This document shows, in pieces, positions 1 to 5,497 of a DNA stretch of 5,914 nucleotides; positions within the stretch are counted from its first letter, which is position 1, and each line of letters begins with the position of its first letter. The position numbers were made by a program, and so were the translations under genes. The notes beneath the pieces are model-generated. The model had not been told where the DNA came from. It searched no databases and saw only the letters and a program-made list of their open reading frames with translations. The stretch is from JAJKIV01 sp036509075 (GTDB lineage: Bacteria > Gemmatimonadota > Gemmatimonadetes > Gemmatimonadales > Gemmatimonadaceae). The stretch spans positions 1 through 5,914 of the forward strand of contig DATCGG010000117.1 in NCBI GenBank assembly GCA_036509075.1. The letters are read 5' to 3'.

Positions 1-1630
1 AGCCGAGGTGAGTCGCGAGCCTGGCGGTGCCGAGATCCACCAGGGTGAAGATGTCGGTGCCCGTGATGGTGAACACGGCGACCACGTTGCCAGTCGCGAG
101 GTCGATACGCCGAAGCTCCAATCGGAGCGAGTCGTTGCTCAGACGATAGAGGCCACCGTCGATGAGCGTGGTCGCCCCGGCGCGGCGAGCGGCCACGCTG
201 TACGCGCCGGCGTCGTCGCCACCTCCCTTGGCGCCAAGCTGCGCCATGACCTCGTAGAGTCTCGCAGTACTGACGACAGGTAGCGACGGAATGCGCGCGA
301 GGTTGGTCGCCAAGAGGTCCGCGAGCGACCGCGCGATGGGCGTGCGGGCGGGATCACGGTAGTCCGCGACGAGCCCGATGGCCGTCACCGGCAATGTCGC
401 GTCAGGCGACACAGCACGGGATGGACGGGCGACGAGCTTCCATCCGACGATCGCCGTCACGACGAGTGCGACTGGCACGAGAGCGCGCCGCACGACCGTG
501 CGACGGCGTCGCGAGCGTCGCGCCCGAACGGCAACCACGCTACCGTCCGGGTGGTGTCTGATGTCGTCCGCAAGCGCCTTCGCCGACGCGTATCGCTGCT
601 CGGGACTCTTCGCGAGGGCATGCAGCACGATGTCGTCGAGCGCGCCGCGGAGCCGAGCGCCGAGCTCACGCGCGACCGCGGCAGATGGGCGGGTCGGCAT
701 CTGCTCCAGCACCGCGCGCTCGATGTCGACGCGGGACCGCCCCGGCACACGGTATGGCCTGCGCCCCGTCAGCAGCTCGTAGAGCACGACGCCTAACGAA
801 TAAACGTCACTGGCCGGAGAGACCGGATCCCCGCGGATCTGTTCAGGGCTCGCGTACTCGGGGGTCAGCAGCCGGGTGCCGGTGCGGGTGAGCCCGTCGG
901 TGGCGGTCGTGTCATCGGCGATCAGCTTCGCCACGCCGAAATCGAGCAGCTTCAGTGTCCCGTCGGCTCGAACGAGAATGTTCGACGGCTTGATGTCTCG
1001 ATGGATGACCTGCCGCTCGTGCGCGTACTCCACGGCTTCGCACAGGGCGGAAAACAGCTCGAGCCGCGCGTCCACGGGCAACCGGCGCGCGTTGCACCAT
1101 TGGTCGATCGGTTCGCCTTCGACGTATTCCATTGCGAACCAGTGTGCGCCATCGGCGGTGACGCCGCCGTCGAGCAGTCGGGCAATGTTGGCGTGGTCGA
1201 GCGATGCGAGAATCCTGCGTTCCTCGACGAACCGCCGCAGCAGGTGGTCATCGGAAGGCAACCCGCTCCGCACGAGCTTCAGCGCGACACGTTGCGCGAA
1301 GTGTGTCTCGCGTTCGGCGAGGTAGACGACGCCCATGCCGCCGCGACCGATCTCGCGAAGGACACGGTAAGGCCCGATGTTGAAAGGCACGCCCGCTGGC
1401 ACGGACTGCGCCGTGTCGGACGGCAGTGCGGGTGCGACGTCAGCCAGGGGTGCGGCGAGGAACGCGTCGTCGCGCTCGCCGGCATCGATCAGCGCGAGTA
1501 CTTCGGTGCAAAGGGTCTCGTCATCACCGCACGCGTTTCGGAGCCAGACCTCGCGCTCGGCAGTCGGGACATCGAGGGCAGCGTCCACGAGCCGCTCGAT
1601 CCGTTCCCAGCGCTCCCGGCTCGGCTTCAT
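1..1630 (-). CDS. Transmembrane Ser/Thr protein kinase with C-terminal TolB-like domain, partial (C-terminus off the left edge)
   Basis: The frame is open from ATG at 1630 to the window edge (543 codons, no stop). The order is: a helical N-terminal segment (about 1-80); a PknB-type kinase domain (about 88-358) with G-loop GRGGMG (95-100), catalytic Lys118 in VALKL, likely alphaC Glu137, HRDIKPSN (210-217, catalytic Asp212), DFG (230-232) and TPEYASPEQ (256-264) as the APE equivalent; a basic stop-transfer stretch (369-382); one membrane helix (about 383-399); then an extracytoplasmic region (about 412 on) resembling the TolB-like/FlgO-type domains seen after such kinases. All key catalytic residues are present, so an active kinase phosphorylating Ser/Thr is expected. 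The start is 7 nt after the stop of the sigma gene with no clear ribosome binding site, suggesting translational coupling. Kinase assignment is very secure; the TolB-like call is by eye. Confidence 0.95.
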   Translation of the reverse strand, partial: MKPSRERWERIERLVDAALDVPTAEREVWLRNACGDDETLCTEVLALIDAGERDDAFLAAPLADVAPALPSDTAQSVPAGVPFNIGPYRVLREIGRGGMGVVYLAERETHFAQRVALKLVRSGLPSDDHLLRRFVEERRILASLDHANIARLLDGGVTADGAHWFAMEYVEGEPIDQWCNARRLPVDARLELFSALCEAVEYAHERQVIHRDIKPSNILVRADGTLKLLDFGVAKLIADDTTATDGLTRTGTRLLTPEYASPEQIRGDPVSPASDVYSLGVVLYELLTGRRPYRVPGRSRVDIERAVLEQMPTRPSAAVARELGARLRGALDDIVLHALAKSPEQRYASAKALADDIRHHPDGSVVAVRARRSRRRRTVVRRALVPVALVVTAIVGWKLVARPSRAVSPDATLPVTAIGLVADYRDPARTPIARSLADLLATNLARIPSLPVVSTARLYEVMAQLGAKGGGDDAGAYSVAARRAGATTLIDGGLYRLSNDSLRLELRRIDLATGNVVAVFTITGTDIFTLVDLGTARLATHLG

Positions 1631-1637
1631 GCGACAG

Positions 1638-2252
1638 TCAATCGGCCGCGGCGAGCGCCTGTCGAAGCCAGCCGCGGGCCTTGACCCAGTCATTCCGCAC
1701 GGTCCGCGAGGTGACGCCTAACGCCTCTCCGGTCTCGTCTTCCGTCATGCCGCCGAAGAACCGGCATTCGACGACGCGGGCGAGGCGTGGGTTCAGCTGC
1801 GCGAGCTCTTCGAGCGCGTCGTCGAGGGCCACGAGCGACTCCGTCGTGAGGTCGACGGGGATGAGCGCTTCGTCGAGCGTGACGGGTCGCTGGCCGCCGC
1901 CGCGTCGCACCGCGTTGCGCTCACGGGCATGGTCGATGAGGATGCGCCGCATCGCCCGAGCGGCTGTCGACAGAAAGTGGACGCGATCGCGCCATTCGAC
2001 TCGGGTGACGTCGACGAGGCGGATGTAGGCCTCGTTGACGAGCGCCGTGGTGACGAGTGTATGCCCGTCCCGCTCGTGCTGGAGTTGGCGGTGAGCGATA
2101 CGCCGGAGCTCGTCGTAGACGAGCGGGAAGACGCGGTCGAGCGCCTGGCGATTCCCTTCGCCGCGGCACTGGAGGAGCAGCTCAGTGAGGCCGGTCGCCG
2201 CGCTCTGGGAGGACGAGCTCACGAGATCCTGTTGCGGTGCGCCGAGAATCAT
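1638..2252 (-). CDS. ECF-family RNA polymerase sigma factor (TIGR02999 / Sigma70_ECF type), partner of the downstream kinase
   Basis: This is a sigma-70-family factor of about 204 residues, the normal ECF size. Region 2 includes LFPLVYDELRR-like sequence (RVFPLVYDELRRIA, about 41-54), TTALVNEAYIRL (68-79) and FLSTAARAMRRILIDHARER (93-112). Region 4 has FFGGMTEDETGEALGVTSRT (165-184), a helix-turn-helix followed by RNDWVKARGWL. These are hallmarks of the TIGR02999 family common in Planctomycetes, Acidobacteria and Gemmatimonadota. It lacks the acidic DAED of canonical region 2.2 and carries Thr68-Thr69 there. It lies just upstream of the kinase gene, and sigma factors of this kind are known to be encoded beside Ser/Thr kinases (for example EcfP-PknT of Vibrio). 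No anti-sigma gene is seen in between. Start is uncertain: ATG at 2252 is used here; in-frame GTG at 2270 is an alternative; neither has a good ribosome binding site. Confidence 0.93.
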   Translation of the reverse strand: MILGAPQQDLVSSSSQSAATGLTELLLQCRGEGNRQALDRVFPLVYDELRRIAHRQLQHERDGHTLVTTALVNEAYIRLVDVTRVEWRDRVHFLSTAARAMRRILIDHARERNAVRRGGGQRPVTLDEALIPVDLTTESLVALDDALEELAQLNPRLARVVECRFFGGMTEDETGEALGVTSRTVRNDWVKARGWLRQALAAAD

Positions 2253-2298
2253 GGGGCCGGCGCGTGCCACACCGCCCGGCGTCGGGCGTCAGGTGTCG

Positions 2299-2327
2299 AT
2301 TATGCGTCCCGGTGCAGCGTGAGGCAA
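2299..2327 (-). promoter_or_regulatory. Sigma-70-like promoter for the sigma-kinase operon
   Basis: On the minus strand, TTGCCT (2327-2322) is followed by exactly 17 nt and CATAAT (2304-2299), matching TTGACA/TATAAT at 4/6 and 5/6. The -10 box is one of few AT-rich patches in GC-rich surroundings. It lies in the gap between the peroxidase stop and the sigma gene, which predicts a transcript start near 2292, about 40 nt before the ATG (22 nt before the GTG). It resembles a housekeeping promoter, not an obvious autoregulated ECF promoter. Confidence 0.6.
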
Positions 2328-2334
2328 CACAGCG

Positions 2335-3744
2335 TCACCTGAACAGGAGGCCGGCCAATCCACTCGGCAGCTTTTCCGGGATGAGCCGCCGTAGGTGCTG
2401 CGGTCGAGCGGCGGGGTCCAGCAGCCCATCTCGCACGAACTCGACGAGCGATCGGAGCTCATCCTCATTGAGCCGGACGGGCGCGCGGAGCAGCGGATCG
2501 AGCCGCTCCAGCACCGGCTGCGACGGACCCGTAGGGCCTCGCAGATCCGACGGGAGTCGTGAGGTGGTGTATCTCGCGGCGCCGCTCAACGCGTCGAGGT
2601 GATAGCGAATCGCATCCTCGAGCCGGACGAACGCGCCGTTGTGCATGAACGCAGGTTGCAGGGCGACATTCCGGAGTGGCGACGTGCGGAACGCGTAGCG
2701 ATCGGCCGGGCTGCCGGTCACCTGCTCGAGCCCGAAGTCCTCGTTCGCGCCCGGGCCATCGAAGACGACGTTACCTAACGACGGAACGATCTGCGGGACT
2801 CCCGCCACGTGCTGCCTGAAGTCACTGAACATCTCGTTCGACTGCCCGGCCACGGCGTGACACTTCACGCAGCCCGCGCGGCCGAAGAAGAGGACGGCGC
2901 CCTGCTTCTCGGATGCGGTCAATGCGTTCTGCGCGCCGCGCGCGTAACGATCGATCGGTGCGTCCGCGAACACGAGGGTGAGCTCGAACTCCGAGATCGC
3001 GCGCGCAAAGTGATCGAATACGATCGGGCGGCCGGCGCGCACCTCGGGGAAGGCCCGCGCGAAGAGCTGGCCATAGGCGGCACTCGCATTGAGGCGTCGC
3101 ACGACTTCGCCGCGGATGTCCTCGTTCCCGCCCGGGAAGTGAAACCCCGCGGCCTCGGTTCGCTCGGTGGGCGGGATGAACGCCTGGGCGGTGAGCAAGT
3201 TGGGCAAATGTGAGAGCGTCGTCCCCTCCGGTGCCGGAAATACGAACCCCCGACTGTTGTCGAACGGATCGCCGGACCGCGCGAAGAATCGGGAGTTCCA
3301 CATGAGCGTCGGGTAGAACGCGGCGTTGATCGCCATCGGCGTTCGGCGCTGGTTCCGTGGGCCGCTGCGGTCCGGCCCCACGACCCGATTGTTGTCGATG
3401 CCGATCGCTATCGGCTGCGTGTCGCCGAAACCATTCGTCGGCGAGTGGCAGCCGCCGCAGGTGTTGTCGCCATTGAGCCCGTGGATCGGATCGAACCAGA
3501 GCTGACGCCCCAGATCGGCGAGCTGACGATCGATGCGGCGGCCGAGTCGCGCCTCGAGCGTGCTGGCGACGTGGCCGGTGAAGCCGTGGCTCGTTAGGTA
3601 TGCCCGCAGCGTGTCGTCGAGGCGGCTGGGCTCAGCGGACCGTGCTGTCGCGGCCGGCGCGACGGTGCGCGCCGGCTCGATATCGGAGCAGCCGCCTAAC
3701 GCAACACTGGCGAGTGCCAGAGTAAGAAATGGGCGGCGCGACAT
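2335..3744 (-). CDS. Di-heme cytochrome c peroxidase / MauG-like lipoprotein
   Basis: This 469-residue exported protein has a lipoprotein signal (hydrophobic residues 6-18, lipobox ALGGC, acylated Cys19). Two covalent heme sites are visible: C96-G-G-C-H100 and C292-V-K-C-H296. Family landmarks include SGPRN (127-131), MWNSRF (148-153), AISEFELTL (249-257), DRYARG (265-270), FFGRAGCVKCH (286-296) and the PAFMHNGAF..LEDAI segment (364-379). The family reduces peroxide or, in MauG, oxidises a protein substrate in the periplasm. Heme spacing is about 196 residues, longer than about 150 in classical CCPs, with an insert around 160-210. By eye, Glu197 (PPTERTEAAG) keeps the position of the catalytic Glu, but the Met next to it is Ala, no distal His precedes SGPRN, and His382 occupies the Met/Tyr ligand position of the second heme. 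The start at 3744 is supported by the lipoprotein signal and by GGAG 6 nt upstream; upstream extension to 3948 only overlaps the neighbouring gene. Confidence 0.93.
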   Translation of the reverse strand: MSRRPFLTLALASVALGGCSDIEPARTVAPAATARSAEPSRLDDTLRAYLTSHGFTGHVASTLEARLGRRIDRQLADLGRQLWFDPIHGLNGDNTCGGCHSPTNGFGDTQPIAIGIDNNRVVGPDRSGPRNQRRTPMAINAAFYPTLMWNSRFFARSGDPFDNSRGFVFPAPEGTTLSHLPNLLTAQAFIPPTERTEAAGFHFPGGNEDIRGEVVRRLNASAAYGQLFARAFPEVRAGRPIVFDHFARAISEFELTLVFADAPIDRYARGAQNALTASEKQGAVLFFGRAGCVKCHAVAGQSNEMFSDFRQHVAGVPQIVPSLGNVVFDGPGANEDFGLEQVTGSPADRYAFRTSPLRNVALQPAFMHNGAFVRLEDAIRYHLDALSGAARYTTSRLPSDLRGPTGPSQPVLERLDPLLRAPVRLNEDELRSLVEFVRDGLLDPAARPQHLRRLIPEKLPSGLAGLLFR

Positions 3745-3745
3745 G

Positions 3746-4306
3746 TCAGGCTCCGCCGCAGGACACGCGCGGGTTCGTTTCCGCGAAAAGCCCCTTGGGG
3801 TTGTTGCGCCACACCCACGCGTGGAGGGCATACACGCCGAACTCGTCCTCGCTCTGGAACGTGGCGCCGAGGAACTTCGGTAGCTCGGCGCCAGGCCAGA
3901 GCGCCTTGGGAATGGCGAACTCCACGCCGACGAGGCGGAAGTCTCCATTGCGGGTTGGCTCGTAGATCAGCGCATCGGGGTTCTCCGGATCGATCGCGCC
4001 ATCCATCAGCCGCGCGATGTTCACGTACACGGTTCCGACGGGGCCTTCGTCTCCGCGGGACTCGCACGGATGCAGCAGCACGAACCCGTCATCCGTCGCG
4101 ACGCTCAGGCGGTGGTAGCGGGCGGTGACACGCTGGAGCGTGGCGACCATGCCCTCCGTGTCGGTTCCCGGCAGCGACGCGGCTTGAACCTTGGTCGGAC
4201 CAAAGTGAGGTGCGAGTGGTGCGGAGTCGGCGCAGGCGGCGAACAGGGTCGCCGCCGCGACGATCGTGAGCGATCGTCCGAATGGACGTAGGGCGGTGGT
4301 GTTCAT
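3746..4306 (-). CDS. Uncharacterised secreted lipoprotein coupled to the MauG-like peroxidase
   Basis: This encodes 186 residues with a lipoprotein signal (hydrophobic 13-24, lipobox LFAAC, Cys25). The mature part has HPCE (79-82), VGTVYVNIARLMDG (90-103), DALIYEP (111-117), RLVGVEFAIP (124-133), and a conserved-looking C-terminal block YALHAWVWRNNPKGLF (159-174) followed by NPRVSC (178-183). I recall similar uncharacterised secreted proteins with an LHxWxWxxNPxGxF block in many bacteria but cannot name a domain or function. Cys81 and Cys183 could form a disulphide. The stop TGA (3748-3746) is one base before the ATG of the peroxidase, so the two are very likely co-transcribed and translationally coupled, with this gene first. 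The start at 4306 is chosen for the signal peptide and for GAGGA 8 nt upstream. An in-frame extension to 4900 exists but is antisense to another gene and is not credible. Confidence 0.88.
   Translation of the reverse strand: MNTTALRPFGRSLTIVAAATLFAACADSAPLAPHFGPTKVQAASLPGTDTEGMVATLQRVTARYHRLSVATDDGFVLLHPCESRGDEGPVGTVYVNIARLMDGAIDPENPDALIYEPTRNGDFRLVGVEFAIPKALWPGAELPKFLGATFQSEDEFGVYALHAWVWRNNPKGLFAETNPRVSCGGA
3751..3754 (-). promoter_or_regulatory. Ribosome binding site of the peroxidase gene
   Basis: GGAG on the minus strand lies 6 nt before the ATG at 3744, inside the last codons of the upstream lipoprotein gene. Together with the TGACATG stop-start junction it fixes the start of the peroxidase and suggests translational coupling. 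Confidence 0.6.
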
Positions 4307-4314
4307 GGCAGGAG

Positions 4315-4319
4315 TCCTC
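4315..4319 (-). promoter_or_regulatory. Ribosome binding site of the small lipoprotein gene
   Basis: GAGGA on the minus strand is 8 nt upstream of the ATG at 4306, a normal Shine-Dalgarno position. It supports that ATG over the longer in-frame extension. Confidence 0.55.
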
Positions 4320-4425
4320 GTCGAAGACAGACGACTGTGCGTTAGGCAGTCGCAGTGTGGGCGAACGTGGGTGTTTCCGACGCGCGCAAGGTAGGCGGGC
4401 GAGGCTCGGCTCACATGAGGCGCGT

Positions 4426-4435
4426 GTCCCGGGAC
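4426..4435. repeat. Perfect palindrome GTCCCGGGAC
   Basis: A perfect 10-bp palindrome in the divergent intergenic region. It uses the same half-sites (GTCCC, GGGAC) as the inverted repeat at 4470-4485, with centres 47 bp apart, so the two could be operator sites of one regulator. Confidence 0.45.
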
Positions 4436-4469
4436 TTGGGATCCGTCGGGCGAAATCCGTCCGGGCATT

Positions 4470-4485
4470 TGGGACTGGTGTCCCA
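4470..4485. repeat. Inverted repeat TGGGAC-TGGT-GTCCCA
   Basis: A perfect 6-bp inverted repeat with a 4-nt centre, 31 bp upstream of the plus-strand start at 4516, roughly where a regulator would overlap the promoter. Related to the palindrome at 4426-4435. Confidence 0.5.
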
Positions 4486-4500
4486 GGCAGGGGCAGGTCG

Positions 4501-4506
4501 TAGATT
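4501..4506 (+). promoter_or_regulatory. Possible -10 element of a leaderless or very short-leader transcript
   Basis: TAGATT matches TATAAT at 4/6 and ends 9 nt before the ATG at 4516. There is no Shine-Dalgarno sequence in those bases and no good -35 at the usual spacing. A -10 this near the start would give a leader of only a few bases. The call is weak. Confidence 0.25.
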
Positions 4507-4515
4507 GACGTCGGC

Positions 4516-5268
4516 ATGAAAGCACGCTTCGACGCCGGCACTGACGTCGCCATGATCGGCGCGTGGGATCTGGAACGCGGCGCCCAGCCCTTGTCGACCG
4601 ATGAGTCCAGGCGCCTCTCGGACACGCTGGACCGCGACGCCCAGGAGGGCCACCTCTTCGTCCTCCACACCGGTGCCGACGGCGGCGGACCCGTCGACGT
4701 GTACATCGACGAGCCGGTGCCTGACGAAACACTGGCGAGCCTAACGCCAGTCGGCGACCCGCTGATCCTCGCGCTTCCGTCAGGCAAGCTGGTCGTCGAC
4801 GGCGTCGAGTACTATCGAACGCGGAAGGCCGACGCGGCGCACGCGAGTCGCGCTGCCGCCGTTCCGGCAGGCGACTACCTCCTCCGCTGCTACACGCCAA
4901 AGGACGAAGAGCAGGAGGCCGCCGCCCGGGCGGAGCACGACCTCGAGGCGATCGTCGGCAAGGACGAGCTGCGGTACTACGAGCGCGTGACGCGCTCCGG
5001 TTGCCTCATTGGTCTCGTGCTGCTCCTGCTGTTCCCGATCCTCGGACCGCTGGCGGGGTGGAGAATCGCGTTCGCGACCACGGTAGTCGCCGTGATTGGG
5101 TTCTTTTACGTCCGCGAGTGGCTGCTCCGCCGGAACCCACGCTTCACGCGGGTGCGCGAAGCGGTCACCGCCCATCGGCTCGGGACTCAGGAGCCGACGT
5201 TCGTCCTGGAGTTGCGACGGATCGACGATCGCGCTGGGCTAGCAGGCGGGTCGGTCTCGCTTTTGTGA
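4516..5268 (+). CDS. Uncharacterised protein with soluble N-terminal part and two C-terminal membrane helices
   Basis: This encodes 250 residues that I do not recognise. Residues 1-155 look like a soluble alpha/beta domain: MIGAWD (13-18), HLFVLHTGADGGGPVDVYID (46-65), PLILALPSGKLVVDG (82-96), PAGDYLLRCYTPKDEE (117-132), followed by an acidic helix (131-150) and ELRYYERVTR (151-160). Two hydrophobic helices follow, about 162-180 and 184-199, joined by a very short turn, then a basic stretch (WLLRRNPRFTRVRE) and a C-terminal beta-like FVLELRR (229-235). There is no signal peptide. The coherent amphipathic and membrane pattern and GC-rich third positions favour this strand over the antisense frames. 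An in-frame TAG at 4501 makes 4516 the first possible ATG; Met13 is an alternative start. It stands alone, divergent from the lipoprotein/peroxidase unit. Confidence 0.85.
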   Translation: MKARFDAGTDVAMIGAWDLERGAQPLSTDESRRLSDTLDRDAQEGHLFVLHTGADGGGPVDVYIDEPVPDETLASLTPVGDPLILALPSGKLVVDGVEYYRTRKADAAHASRAAAVPAGDYLLRCYTPKDEEQEAAARAEHDLEAIVGKDELRYYERVTRSGCLIGLVLLLLFPILGPLAGWRIAFATTVVAVIGFFYVREWLLRRNPRFTRVREAVTAHRLGTQEPTFVLELRRIDDRAGLAGGSVSLL

Positions 5269-5497
5269 CCGGGCGACTTTCGCGCGAAGCACGACTAGCG
5301 GGGTCAACGGTCTTGCTCTAGGCGAACACGGCAGTACGTTCGTCACAAACTCTCCGAGCTCCTCGCCCTAAAAAACCAAGGGCATCAAAGCGAAACGATT
5401 TGCCCGAGTCACCATACATCGGCGAATCGCGGCGCGGCGACCCAGGCGATTCGCGGGCGAGCCTCGAGGTGGGCCACAATGAATTGCGGGGGCGGCG
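5269..5497. other. Intergenic region before the second sigma gene
   Basis: These 229 bp include a small AT-richer patch (5368-5400) and a 9-bp inverted repeat (5422-5454). I see no convincing promoter pair, intrinsic terminator with a T-run, or RNA gene. Confidence 0.6.
5422..5454. repeat. 9-bp perfect inverted repeat upstream of the second sigma gene
   Basis: GCGAATCGC (5422-5430) and GCGATTCGC (5446-5454) are exact reverse complements with a 15-nt loop. The repeat ends 43 bp before the sigma start at 5498. It could be an operator or a leader hairpin; no T-run follows, so it is not a typical terminator. Confidence 0.5.

Larger units (their letters stand above)
4307..4515. other. Divergent intergenic region
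   Basis: These 209 bp separate the minus-strand lipoprotein/peroxidase pair from the plus-strand membrane protein and should carry both promoters. I see no convincing -35/-10 pair for the minus-strand unit. The region contains one copy of the RCCTAACG motif (4340-4347), two GTCCC/GGGAC inverted repeats, and a short direct repeat ATCCGTC at 4441-4447 and 4455-4461. Confidence 0.7.
791..4746. repeat. Dispersed octamer RCCTAACG / CGTTAGGY (seven copies)
   Basis: Copies lie at 791-798, 1716-1723, 2773-2780, 3591/3592-3599, 3694-3701, 4340-4347 and 4739-4746. Five are GCCTAACG or its complement; two are ACCTAACG or its complement. Five read CCTAACG on the plus strand and two on the minus. Six are inside coding genes and one is in the divergent intergenic region. 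Seven of the eight CTAA/TTAG tetramers I found in the window are within this motif. Function unknown. Confidence 0.6.

Noticed and set aside
1001..1684. A 227-residue plus-strand open frame
   Set aside because: It is antisense to the kinase and sigma genes, whose catalytic and DNA-binding motifs are unmistakable; long antisense frames are expected at this GC content.
3745..3948. In-frame upstream extension of the peroxidase gene
   Set aside because: It overlaps the lipoprotein gene in another frame, is Ser/Arg-rich, and would hide the lipobox signal; ATG at 3744 has a GGAG 6 nt upstream.
4089..4787. A 232-residue minus-strand open frame across the divergent region
   Set aside because: It crosses the lipoprotein gene out of frame and the plus-strand gene in antisense, with no recognisable domain.
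4307..4900. In-frame upstream extension of the small lipoprotein gene to a 384-residue protein
   Set aside because: The added part is low-complexity Arg/Pro/Ser-rich, overlaps the plus-strand gene at 4516-5268 in antisense, and would bury a clear lipoprotein signal and its ribosome binding site.
5267..5311. Possible terminator hairpin (GACCG / CGGTC with inner TTCGCGCGAA) after the membrane-protein gene
   Set aside because: The outer stem is only 5 bp with a long loop, and no T-run follows.
5263..5348. Inverted repeat TTGTGAC / GTCACAA
   Set aside because: The 7-bp arms are 72 nt apart and one overlaps a stop codon; likely chance.
5380..5405. GGGCA / TGCCC hairpin in the AT-richer patch
   Set aside because: A 5-bp stem with a 16-nt loop and no T-run; not distinguishable from chance.
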